In this document: positions 18,978-27,927 of the stretch, one piece after another | How the letters are laid out: every line of letters starts with the position of its first letter | How positions within the stretch are numbered: position 1 is the first letter of the stretch | Origin: CAVPMW01 sp963706515 | GTDB taxonomy: Bacteria; Chloroflexota; Anaerolineae; Anaerolineales; UBA4823 | NCBI GenBank assembly: GCA_963706515.1 | Contig: CAVPMW010000022.1 | Location: 1 to 64,000, forward strand | Length of the DNA stretch: 64,000 bases | Direction of reading: 5' to 3' | Program-made: the position numbers and the translations under genes | The notes under the pieces: model-generated | Seen by the model: only the letters and a program-made list of their open reading frames with translations | The model's database searches: none | Told to the model about the DNA's origin: nothing

Positions 18978-19855
18978 TGACCCTCAACGTCACTGGGCTG
19001 CTTCGGCTTTTCCGCTTGCCGGGGCTTGATCAAACCCTGGCGCCGTTTCGGGGGCAGGAAGAATGCCTGGAGGATGTTTTCCAGCCGCTCCGGATCCAGA
19101 CGGCGGATCATCCTTCCACCATTAACGATAGAAATCGAGCCGGTCTCTTCAGAGACGACGACAGCCACTGCATCGCTCACTTCGGAGATGCCCAGTGCAG
19201 CACGGTGGCGTAATCCCATCTGGCGCTCGGGCGTACGGGTCAGCACCCCACTCGAGGAGAGGGGTAAAACGCAGGAAGCAGCCACAATGCGGTTTTTGAT
19301 CAGGATTACACTCCCATCGTGCAGAGGGGTATTCGGGTAGAAAATTTGTAAGAGCAGCTCAGCCGTTACCCGCGCATCCAGCAGGACTCCCGTGCGGGTA
19401 TAGTCGTCCAGGGCATCGCCGCGCTGGATGACCATTAATGCCCCGTGCCGCCGATCGGATAGGCGGGCGGAGGCGGCGACGATGGCGTTGACCGTCTCCT
19501 GCATGCCGTCGCTGGATTTCTGGTTGCTCATCATTCCACCTGCCCGACCCAGGCGCTCCAACCCACGGCGAATTTCCGGATAGAAGATCACCGGTATGGC
19601 GATAATGAGCGCCGGCAGCGTAGTTTTAACCAGCCAGGAGAATGCGGGCAGGACCTCGAGCGAGGTGAGCAGACCCAGCAAGGCAATCAAAATTAATATG
19701 CCTCGCAGCAAGACCATCGCCTGCGTACCGCGCAGGAACTGGAAAATCAATAAAAAGATCGACGCGACTAATAAAATGTCAACGACGCTCAGCCAGGTTA
19801 ACCGCTCAAATACGAATAAGGTATTGGCGATAAGGTTGTTCAGGATCGAAGGCAT
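18974..19855 (-). CDS. cdaA: Diadenylate cyclase CdaA
   Basis: A 293-residue protein with three N-terminal hydrophobic helices (to about residue 90) and a DAC (DisA_N) domain. The nucleotide-binding motifs read LHDGS and GLRHRAALG; most family members have DGA at the first, so Ser replaces Ala here. It makes cyclic di-AMP from two ATP at the membrane, controlling potassium and cell-wall homeostasis. The next gene, cdaR, overlaps it. Confidence 0.9.
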   Translation of the reverse strand: MPSILNNLIANTLFVFERLTWLSVVDILLVASIFLLIFQFLRGTQAMVLLRGILILIALLGLLTSLEVLPAFSWLVKTTLPALIIAIPVIFYPEIRRGLERLGRAGGMMSNQKSSDGMQETVNAIVAASARLSDRRHGALMVIQRGDALDDYTRTGVLLDARVTAELLLQIFYPNTPLHDGSVILIKNRIVAASCVLPLSSSGVLTRTPERQMGLRHRAALGISEVSDAVAVVVSEETGSISIVNGGRMIRRLDPERLENILQAFFLPPKRRQGLIKPRQAEKPKQPSDVEGH

Positions 19856-19879
19856 GCCCAGTTCCCATTCAGTGCGGGT

Positions 19880-21014
19880 TTAAACAGGTCGCAGCACCCG
19901 GTCCTGGCGCAGTTGCTTGAATAAGAGGGTACTTCCAGCCGGCATAGATTCCATAGCAGCTTCCTGCCAGGCTCGCACACCCAGAACTCTGCACGCTGCT
20001 GGGGCGATAGCCCAAATTAGCGAGCGGGACGTCTCTCTCCGCCATGTCACGCGGTAAGAAGAGCAAGGAAATCTCGCATTGCAGCTCGATCGAGTTTCGC
20101 TCGACCTCTTCTAATAGCGCCCGTAAGCCAAGCGCAGGGACGATGCGCGCATCATCCAGGTAGACGTCATCCGTGCGCGAGATCAAGTTCTCGACCTTCC
20201 AGCCAGCCAGACCAATGGCTTGCTCGTCGAGTCGAAGGATCAGAAAGGCTTTTTCACCAAACGCAGCCATCACTTCTTCGCGCTTCGGGCGTTGGCGACC
20301 TTTGCTCAAACGGGTGATCGTAATAGCTATTTCATCCGCTTCGCGCGGTCGAGCACGCTGGACCATAACATTGCCCTTCGGCGCGCGCACGGCTGGGGTT
20401 GGCGGCTCGATCGTCGGGAAGAGCGCCTGCCAGGCAGCGACAACCTGCCGCCAGGTATCTTCGAAAGATCCGTCGTTGTGGATAACGACGTTGGCTATTT
20501 TCTGTTTTGCATCCTGCGGAGTTTGCGCCCGGATGCGCTGGAGAGCTGTGACTTCATCCATCCCCCGCTTCTCTCTGAGGCGGGCGATTTGGATATCTTG
20601 CCGGGCTGCCACTACCCACAGGCTGTCGAACTGGCGATACATGCCCGTCTCGATCAGCTTAATGGCTTCGACGACAATCACCCTGTGGTTGGAGCGCCGG
20701 ATGAGGATATCCACGGCCTGCCGGACCAGGGGATGGACGATCGCTTCAAGACGCCCCAGGGCGTCGGGGTCATTGAATACCAGCCGTCCCAGGCGAGTGC
20801 GATCGATTTGACCGTCTGGAGCGAGGATCCAGCTGCCAAAAGTATTCACGACCGCCTGATATCCAGGAGCATCTTTAGCGACGGCGCGGTGAGCCAGCGC
20901 ATCCGCATCGATCCCGTAGGCTCCCATATGCTCGAGCATCTTGCGGACAACACTTTTTCCGGTGGCTATATTTCCGGTCAGGCCGATGACGTTTTTTTCG
21001 GGCCAGGCGCTCAT
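19880..21014 (-). CDS. coaE: Dephospho-CoA kinase fused to an acetyltransferase-like domain, one frameshift near the end
   Basis: Residues 1 to about 195 are CoaE, the last step of CoA synthesis: P-loop GNIATGKSVV, GIDADALAH, and VVEAIKLIETG. A second domain of about 170 residues (starting near VMVQRARPREADEI) looks GNAT-like, with LRLDEQAIGLAGWKVE and a RALLEEVERNSIE helix. Dropping one base in the G4 run near 20001-20004 changes the tail to a frame ending LLFKQLRQDRVLRPV with stop at 19880-19882, which looks like the true C-terminus; as written the frame runs to 19869. AGGAGG precedes ATG 21014. Confidence 0.85.
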
Positions 21015-21051
21015 TTAACCTCCTGGATGGGCAAAGAATGCGCTATCCTCC

Positions 21052-21080
21052 ATTGTAGCCTTGCCAGCGAAGAATGTCAA
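21052..21080 (-). promoter_or_regulatory. Promoter of the coaE-cdaA-cdaR-der-lepB operon
   Basis: On the minus strand, TTGACA (21080-21075), a 17-bp spacer and TACAAT (21057-21052), about 35 bp before the coaE start. Confidence 0.75.
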
Positions 21081-21153
21081 ACCTACCTTAAAGATATGAT
21101 AGAATTTGAGACTGAAAATCTGTTTCAAGCTGGCGCTGGGTCGCTCATTAACC

Positions 21154-22155
21154 GTGGATCAAAAAAGCTCACAACCTCTTCTGGAAGTACACAATTTAAG
21201 GACTTATTTCTATACCCACGATGGCGTAGTCAAAGCCGTCGATGGGGTCGATTTCCAGGTCGATCAAAAGGAAGTCCTGGGTCTGGTAGGTGAGTCTGGC
21301 TGCGGGAAGAGCGTCACCTCCCTGTCCATCATGCGCCTGATCTCCCCTCCAGGGAAGATCGAAGGCGGGGAGATATTGTTCGAAGGCAAAGACCTGATTA
21401 GCCTGACCGAGACAGAGATGATGGACATACGCGGCAATCGCATCTCTATGATCTTTCAGCAGCCGCAAAGCTGCCTCAACCCGGTTTTCAAGGTCGGCGA
21501 TCAGATTGCAGAGGTGATGCAGGTCCACGACCATCTGGACAAGAAGGAGTCGTGGGAGAAGGCGGTAGAGCTGCTGCGCCTGGTGGGCATCCCAGACGCG
21601 GCAAAAAAAGCGCAGGCTTACCCTAATGAGATGTCCGGGGGTCAGGCGCAGCGGGTCATGATCGCCATGGCGCTCGCCCTGAATCCCCAGCTGTTGATCG
21701 CTGATGAGCCAACGACCGCGCTGGACGTGACGATCCAGGCTCAAATCCTGGACCTTATGCGAGCATTACAGGCGGATTTGAACACTGCGGTTATCTTGAT
21801 CACCCACGATCTCGGAATCGTGGCTGAGATGGCGCAAAACGTGGCAGTCATGTATGCGGGTCGAGTTGTGGAGCAAACGAGCGTCCATGCTTTGTTCGAG
21901 GAACCACTGCACCCCTATACACAGGGACTGATCGCTTCAATCCCGGTGCTCGGCAAGGTTAAGGATCGCCTCGAAGTAATCCCGGGATCGGTGCCGAACT
22001 TGATCAATTTACCTGCGGGATGCAAGTTTGCACCGCGCTGCACGGCGCGCATAGAGCATAATCTGACGATCTGCACCGAGCAAGAACCGGAGCTCCTCCC
22101 AGTCAGCCCCGACCATTCTGTACGCTGCTGGTTATACCACGGAGCGGGCGCATAG
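21154..22155 (+). CDS. dppD: Peptide/dipeptide ABC transporter ATP-binding protein, DppD type
   Basis: A 333-residue ATPase with Walker A GESGCGKSV, signature MSGGQAQRV, Walker B LLIADEPTTALD, H-loop ITHDLG and the C-terminal oligopeptide-transporter extension (LPAGCKFAPRCTARI). The extension Cys pattern in Opp/Dpp ATPases can hold an iron-sulfur cluster. GTG 21154 is the likely start; an upstream TTG at 21106 adds a non-conserved basic segment. It is one base from dppF and convergent with the permease and binding-protein genes. Confidence 0.9.
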   Translation: MDQKSSQPLLEVHNLRTYFYTHDGVVKAVDGVDFQVDQKEVLGLVGESGCGKSVTSLSIMRLISPPGKIEGGEILFEGKDLISLTETEMMDIRGNRISMIFQQPQSCLNPVFKVGDQIAEVMQVHDHLDKKESWEKAVELLRLVGIPDAAKKAQAYPNEMSGGQAQRVMIAMALALNPQLLIADEPTTALDVTIQAQILDLMRALQADLNTAVILITHDLGIVAEMAQNVAVMYAGRVVEQTSVHALFEEPLHPYTQGLIASIPVLGKVKDRLEVIPGSVPNLINLPAGCKFAPRCTARIEHNLTICTEQEPELLPVSPDHSVRCWLYHGAGA

Positions 22156-22156
22156 A

Positions 22157-23167
22157 ATGTCCGCGAGCGATACAACCGCTGCGAGCGATACAGCCGCCCA
22201 GGGGCGCGATCTGTTAGAGGTGAAAAACCTGGTCAAATATTTTCCGGTGAGGAGCGGGGTTCTCCAGCGGACCGTTGCTGCGGTTAAGGCAGTCGATGGA
22301 GTCAGCTTCACTGTAAAGGAAGGCGAGACCTTAGGACTGGTCGGCGAGTTTGGCTGTGGAAAGACCACCACCGGACGCTCTATCTTGCGCCTGATCGAGC
22401 CCAGCTCAGGGGAGCTGTATTTTGACGGGGTAGATATCCTCAAGCTGCGCGGCCGCGAGCTGAAAGATATGCGGCGCAGGATGCAGATTATCTTTCAAGA
22501 CCCCTATGCTTCTCTCGACCCACGCCTCCCGGTGGGCGCGTCCATTGCCGAAGGATTAAAGATCCACAATATTGGCGATAAAAAAGAACGGGACGAGATC
22601 GTGATCAATAACCTGCGCAAGGTGGGCATGGAAGCCTACCATGCCAGCCGCTTCCCACACGAGTTCTCAGGCGGGCAGCGCCAGCGCATCGGCATCGCCC
22701 GCGCCCTCTCCTTGAACCCCGATTTTATCGTCTGCGACGAGCCGATCTCTGCGCTGGATGTTTCGATCCAGGCGCAGGTGCTGAACTTGTTGGAAGATCT
22801 CCAAAATGAGCTGGGCCTCACCTTCCTGTTTATTGCGCACAACTTGAGCGTCGTCGAGCACATCTCGGACCGCGTGGCGGTGATGTACCTGGGCAAGATC
22901 GTCGAAATAGCGCCCCGGGATGAGCTGTATCGCAATCCATTACACCCGTATACCCAGGCGCTGATGTCCGCCATACCGATGCCGGACCCCTCGCTCAAAC
23001 GCAAGCGGATTATTTTACAAGGGGACGTTCCCAGCCCGGTCAATCCCCCCTCGGGCTGCCATTTCCACCCGCGCTGCCCGGTGGCTATCGCGGACTGCCC
23101 ATTGAAGGAGCCCCCTTTAACCGAAATCACGCCCGGTCATTGGGCAGCCTGCTGGCTGGTGATTTAG
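22157..23167 (+). CDS. dppF: Peptide/dipeptide ABC transporter ATP-binding protein, DppF type
   Basis: A 336-residue ATPase, partner of DppD. Walker A reads GEFGCGKTT (Phe where family members have Ser, still a valid P-loop), signature FSGGQRQRIGIARAL, Walker B IVCDEPISALD, and the C-terminal FHPRCP extension. Its start follows the dppD stop directly. It powers peptide import together with the permeases encoded convergently at 23253-25309. Confidence 0.9.
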   Translation: MSASDTTAASDTAAQGRDLLEVKNLVKYFPVRSGVLQRTVAAVKAVDGVSFTVKEGETLGLVGEFGCGKTTTGRSILRLIEPSSGELYFDGVDILKLRGRELKDMRRRMQIIFQDPYASLDPRLPVGASIAEGLKIHNIGDKKERDEIVINNLRKVGMEAYHASRFPHEFSGGQRQRIGIARALSLNPDFIVCDEPISALDVSIQAQVLNLLEDLQNELGLTFLFIAHNLSVVEHISDRVAVMYLGKIVEIAPRDELYRNPLHPYTQALMSAIPMPDPSLKRKRIILQGDVPSPVNPPSGCHFHPRCPVAIADCPLKEPPLTEITPGHWAACWLVI

Positions 23168-23180
23168 ATATAAGAAATAT

Positions 23181-23242
23181 CCGAAAAGATAGGGTGATAG
23201 GTGTGTGCGCTAGCCGCCCGCCTATCGAACCCTCGTATTTTT
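23181..23242. terminator. Bidirectional terminator between dppF and dppC
   Basis: Nested arms CCGAAAA...TTTTTGG, AGGGT (23191-23195)/ACCCT (23229-23233) and GATAGG (23196-23201)/CCTATC (23221-23226) lie between two convergent genes. T-rich tails occur on both strands. Confidence 0.65.
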
Positions 23243-23252
23243 GGTAGATTCT

Positions 23253-24224
23253 TTAGGAACTCTTCTCTGCCAGGCGCGGGTCGAGTGCGTCGCGCATGCC
23301 ATCCCCCAACAAGTTAAAAGCCAGCACGGTGAACATAATCGCCAGCCCGGGAAAAAGCACCAGGTGAGGGGCAGTAAAGACCTGGTTCCTTTCGGCGCTT
23401 AACATCGTACCCCATTCGGAGGTAGGCGGCTGGGCTCCGAGACCCAGGAAGGAAAGCGCGGCCGCATCCAGGATGGCGGTTGCGATCCCCAGGGTGCCGG
23501 CGACGATCAAGGGGGTCAGCGAGTTGGGCATGATTCTGCCGAACAGGATGTATAACGACCCGCCGCCCATGGCGCGCGAAGCTTCCACGAAGTCCATCTG
23601 TTTGACGGTCAGCACGCTGGCGCGCGTAATACGGGCATACACCGGGATCGCAACGATCGCGATGGCAAGCAGGGCATTGATCAAGCCGGGTCCCAGGACG
23701 GTGACAATCGCAATCGCCAGCAGGAGCGCCGGAAAAGCCAGTAAAACATCCATCATGCGCATGATCACGTTGTCGTAGCCCCCGCTAAAATAACCGGCCA
23801 TCGCGCCGAGCACAGCTCCGATGAGGATGGCGAAGGTGACTGTGGATATACCGACCAGCAAGCTCAAGCGAGATCCATAGACCAGGCGGCTGAATTCGTC
23901 GCGCACGTTGCCATCGATCCCCAGGATGTGCTGCGGTTGGTCTTGCGGGCAGCCGAAGAGGTGAATGCAGGGCTTTTCGCGCTTGGTGACATTCTCGACT
24001 CCGATCAGCACGTCGTTTGGCTGATACGGAGCGATCCAATCGGCAAATATAGCGATGAAGACCAGAATCCCCAGCATGATCAGGCCGATAACCGCCGATT
24101 TGCGCTTGAACAGGCGCCGTATGGCGGTTCGCCACAGGCTGGCGCTGCGCGCCGAGCGCAGCCCTTCTGCATCTAAGCTGGCGACCTGCGGGGGAATGGA
24201 GGTTTGTTCCTTCGAGATTTCCAT
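23253..24224 (-). CDS. dppC: Peptide ABC transporter permease, DppC type
   Basis: A 323-residue BPD_transp_1 permease with six predicted transmembrane helices. The N-terminal half carries the OppC_N-like segment (IGLIMLGILVFIAIFADWIAPY). The EAA loop is EASRAMGGGSLYILFGRIMPN. It is the last gene of the binding protein-dppB-dppC unit, 6 bp from dppB. Confidence 0.9.
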   Translation of the reverse strand: MEISKEQTSIPPQVASLDAEGLRSARSASLWRTAIRRLFKRKSAVIGLIMLGILVFIAIFADWIAPYQPNDVLIGVENVTKREKPCIHLFGCPQDQPQHILGIDGNVRDEFSRLVYGSRLSLLVGISTVTFAILIGAVLGAMAGYFSGGYDNVIMRMMDVLLAFPALLLAIAIVTVLGPGLINALLAIAIVAIPVYARITRASVLTVKQMDFVEASRAMGGGSLYILFGRIMPNSLTPLIVAGTLGIATAILDAAALSFLGLGAQPPTSEWGTMLSAERNQVFTAPHLVLFPGLAIMFTVLAFNLLGDGMRDALDPRLAEKSS

Positions 24225-24230
24225 GGCAGG

Positions 24231-25309
24231 TTAACGCATGCGGACGCGCGGATCCAGGAATGAGTAGGAGATATCCACGACCAGGTTCAGAATGACGAAA
24301 AATACCGCAATCACCAGGGTGAACCCCTGGACGACGCCGTAATCGCGCCCGCTAATTCCATCATAGAGGGCGCGCCCCATACCGGAGAGCCCGAATATGG
24401 TCTCGGTCAGGACGGCACCCGCCAGGAAGATTCCCAGGGAAAGCCCGATGATGGTCACCAGAGGCAGCAGTGCATTTCGCAGGGCATGCTTCATGACGAC
24501 TGCAGAACGCGGCAAGCCCTTCGCCCGGGCGGTGCGGATGTAATCCTGCCCCAGGACGTCGAGCATGCTCGAACGGGTCATGCGGGCGATCAACGCCAGC
24601 GGAATGGTGCCCACTGCGATTGCCGGTAAAATCAGGTGGCGCACGGAATCGATCAGTGCGTCCCAACGCTGAGTAAGGATGGCATTCATGATGTTCAGCC
24701 TGCCGAGGAATACCAGCAAAGAGCCCGCCCCGCTCGCTGGCAGGTTCATCTTCCACACCTCGTAAAAGGGAGGAAAATCTATGCCGGCGCTCAGGCGACC
24801 GGAGGGCGGCAGGGCGAAAGGGCGTTCCTTTTAACAGCAAGGCGAAAACGTATGCCAGCATCAATCCCAGCCAGAAGACGGGCATGGATACGCCGATATT
24901 CGCCACGACCATCGTGCCCACGTCCGCGGCGGAGTTATGCCGGACAGCCGAGATGATCCCCAGCGGGATGCCCACCACTACCGCAAACACCAGGGCAAAC
25001 ATGGTCAGCTCCAGGGTGGTAGGCAGGCGCTCGGCAATCAGTTCCGTCACCGGTTTACCATATTTGAAGGAGGTTCCCAGGTCGCCATGCAAGATTTCGT
25101 TCACATAAATGGCAAATTGGATCGGGATCGGGCGGTCGAGGCCGTGAGCGTGGATCCATATGATCGCAGACGACATCCGTAGCCTTCTCGCCCAGCATTG
25201 CCCGGCAGGGGTCGCCCGGGATCAGCCGGCTGAGGGCAAAGGTGACGAACAGGATCCCGATCAGCACCGGGATGCTGGATAAGATCCGCCGGAGGATGTA
25301 GGTGAGCAT
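24231..25309 (-). CDS. dppB: Peptide ABC transporter permease, DppB type, two frameshifts
   Basis: The start at 25309 encodes the typical MLTYILRRILSSIPVLIGI helix. One extra base near 25160 (after the VVCD codons) and another near 24815 (after the codons for KGTPF) break the frame into three pieces. Joined, they form a complete permease of about 358 residues with the EAA loop YIRTARAKGLPRSAVVMKHALRN and six transmembrane helices. All three pieces are well conserved, so the breaks look recent or artefactual. Confidence 0.85.
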
Positions 25310-25403
25310 AAGCGTCGGTTCAGTGCCCGGTGGGTTGGATCGAAGCGCCTGGATGTTGCAGGTCTCGCTCGATCAACCCACCGGGAGGTAAGCTACATAG
25401 AGA

Positions 25404-27195
25404 CTACTGAGAGGCAGGAGGTGCGTTCAGGAACGGACCGAACAGGCCGCTCCAATAATCGAAAGCGCCGGTTCTGCCGACGTGCAACGGGTTGGCTGCA
25501 TCCCACTGGACGACCAGGGATTCCACCACGTCGTTGGCATCCAGGCTGGAGCCATCGTGGAACTTGACGCCTTCGCGCAGCGTGCAGGTCCATTCGGTCA
25601 GGTCGTCGTTGGGCGTGCAGGCGGTAGCCAGCCTGGGCTCAACCGCGGTGCCGCCGGTTTCGTAGCCGAGCAGCGATTCGGTGATCTGCTCGCAGCCGCG
25701 CAGCGATTCGCCGTCCGTCTCATCCGCGCAGTACAGCGAGATCGGCTCGGCGTTCTGCATCCAGACGAAGGTATCCTGTCCGGGAACGCTCATCACGGAT
25801 AAGTTTTCGTTGCCGAGCGGGCTGGAGTGCGCCCCTTCGACGGTCGCCTTGTAGGCGGTGGCTGAGCCACCGTGGGCAACCGGCACCATGGGGACGTGCT
25901 GCTTGATCAGGTTGTTGACATCGGTATAGACCGGGGCGCGCAGGTCATCCGTAGCTAAACGCCGCCGCCTTAGTCAGTGCGTCAACCAGGTCGGGGAACT
26001 TAGTCGCCGAAGGAATCGTTCGCTCCAGCGCCGAAGTGGTAGTTCACGAAGTTGGTCTGGTCCGGGTAGTCAGCGCCCCAGCCGAGCATGAAGAAGGGCA
26101 GCTGGCCCGCGGAAGCGGCATCCAGGAAGGCGCCGGATTCCATGACGTTGATCTTAACGTTGATCCCCAGGTTTTTCTTCAGCTGGGCCTGGATATCCTG
26201 GGCGACCTGACCGGGCTGCGGCAGGTAGCCGCGCACGACGTCGCGGTAGGAAAGCTCGACGTCGAAGCCGTTCGGGAAGCCGGCATCCGAGCAGGAGCTT
26301 CTTGGCGGCTACGGGATCGAAATCGTACCACTTATCACCCACGCAGCCGTTGGGAATGGCGCACGGGGTGAAGTAGTCGGCGACTTCCGAGCCAGCCGGG
26401 TAGAAGTTATCGACGATGCGCTTGCGGTCGATGCCCATGGCAATTGCCTGGCGCACCTGCTCGTTGTCGAAAGGCTTGAGGGTATTGTTCATACCCACGT
26501 AGAAGGTAGAGAGCGCCGGGCGGGGGATCAGCTGCTCGTCAGGGTTATTCTGGATCGCGTCAAAGTCGTCCGGTCCAGGGTTATCGATGCCATCCACGTT
26601 ACCCGAGTCTGAGCTCGAGCTTGCGCTGGGCTGCTTCAGCGCTCCAGCGGAAGACGAGGGTCGGGGTCTTGGCTTTGTCGCCCCAATAATCGGGGAAGGC
26701 TGACATGGTCAGCGAATCACCGCGCTTCCATTCCTTGAGCATGTAGGGACCGGTGCCGACCGGGTGCTCGAGGAGTGCGCTGCCTTCGCCGCCGCCTTTG
26801 TTCTGCTCAATCCATTCCGCCGGCTGAATGCCGAAGGATGAGAAGGCGATCTTGGATGGGAAAGCCGGGTCGGGAGAGCACAGGGTGAATTTCACAGTTA
26901 GCTCATCCGTAGCCTCGATGCTCTTCATCTCGCCGCCGTAATCGCAATCCGGCGCGACTTGGGACATGCCATCGTAAGCAGGTGCTTCGGTTGGCGGCAC
27001 TTCGGTTGCCTTGGGGGCCTCGGTAGCCTTGGGCGCCTCGGTTGGCTTGGGAGCTTCCGTTGCCTTGGGGGCCTCGGTTGGAGCCGGGGCCTCGGTGACC
27101 ACGGCGGTCGGTTGGACTGCCGGTGCGCAGGCTGCAAGCACCATGCTCAGCAGCATGATCAGCGTAGCTAGTACATAGATCGATTTATGGCTCAT
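25404..27195 (-). pseudogene. Peptide-binding lipoprotein (SBP_bac_5), circularly permuted, four frameshifts
   Basis: ATG 27195 follows AGGAGGAG; a signal peptide with lipobox LAAC and a P/T/E/A-repeat linker come first. The folded part starts with what is normally the middle of the family (DELTVKFTL, then HPVGTGPYML), runs through FYVGMNNTLKPFDNEQVRQAIAMGID, GYLPQPGQVAQDIQAQL and VPMVPVAHG, and ends with the element normally at the N-terminus (WTCTLREGVKFHDGSSLDANDV, stop 25404). One extra base is needed near each of 26607, 26288, 26002 and 25958. It delivers peptides to DppBC, encoded directly downstream. Confidence 0.85.
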
Positions 27196-27309
27196 ACTTT
27201 TCTCCTCCTGAGAAAAAATCTTGACAGTTTCCGTGCAATGGATATGTGCAGTTGCTATTCAGGCGATCTCGACTTGCCTCACCTCCTTACAATTTTGAAA
27301 TGTCCTATA

Positions 27310-27337
27310 ATTATAAACCACGACAAACAGCGGTCAA
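27310..27337 (-). promoter_or_regulatory. Promoter of the peptide-binding protein-dppB-dppC operon
   Basis: Minus strand TTGACC (27337-27332), a 16-bp spacer and TATAAT (27315-27310), about 110 nt before the ATG. The leader contains a strong Shine-Dalgarno-like AAGGAGGTGA near 27283-27292 with no start codon behind it. Confidence 0.7.
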
Positions 27338-27535
27338 TCAGCAATTTTCTCTAGTTTTTATCTGAAATTAATCCGGCAGACCGCGGCTCCAAGATCGGTT
27401 ACTTAATAATACTTTCGGCGGTATACCATACACACTTAAAAGACGCAATTTATCCGCATTGTTATATGACACCTGACACTATCTTTCCCATCCCAAGTTA
27501 CCTATAATCGATAACAACCGCCGAGGAGGAAGTTT

Positions 27536-27766
27536 ATGGCTTACCAAGAATGGGAAGTTATTAAAGTGCGCTACTGCATCCATGTCCAGCAAGACGTGGG
27601 GTTGGAAGCGGAAGTAGTCTATCCTGCCGAGTGGCTGCCTGAGCAGCAGCCCAGGGTCGTGGCTCACCGCTGCTCACATGCCTTCGCCTGCAGCCTGGAT
27701 GAGCGCTCGAGCTGTACGTGGGCGGGGACAAACCCGGTCATCGACCCGTTTAAAGAAAAGGAATAA
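27536..27766 (+). CDS. Small conserved hypothetical protein, Cys/His-containing
   Basis: A 76-residue soluble protein preceded by GAGGAGGAAG at good spacing. The C-terminal half has HRCSHAFACSLDERSSCTW, three Cys and two His that could bind a metal, then NPVIDPF. A TATAAT box lies at 27503-27508. I do not recognise a named family. The strong ribosome-binding site and the following hairpin terminator support a real single-gene unit. Confidence 0.65.
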   Translation: MAYQEWEVIKVRYCIHVQQDVGLEAEVVYPAEWLPEQQPRVVAHRCSHAFACSLDERSSCTWAGTNPVIDPFKEKE

Positions 27767-27853
27767 TCCCTGATCAGCCTGACGATTCCCAGGCAGATTA
27801 TCTTCTATACAACGCAGCACTGCCTGGGGTTCAATTGAGTCTGAAAGATTAGT

Positions 27854-27907
27854 ATCGAAAAAAGGATGAATTGCGGGTGTCTGCCCGCAATTCATCCTTT
27901 TTTCGAT
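27854..27907. terminator. Very long perfect hairpin, bidirectional terminator
   Basis: Arms 27854-27877 and 27884-27907 are 24-bp perfect inverted repeats with a 6-nt loop. The outer part is an A6/T6 block, so transcripts from both sides end in a U-tract. It separates the small Cys-protein gene from convergent kbl. Confidence 0.85.
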
Positions 27908-27927
27908 TATTTCTTCTAAAAAAATAC

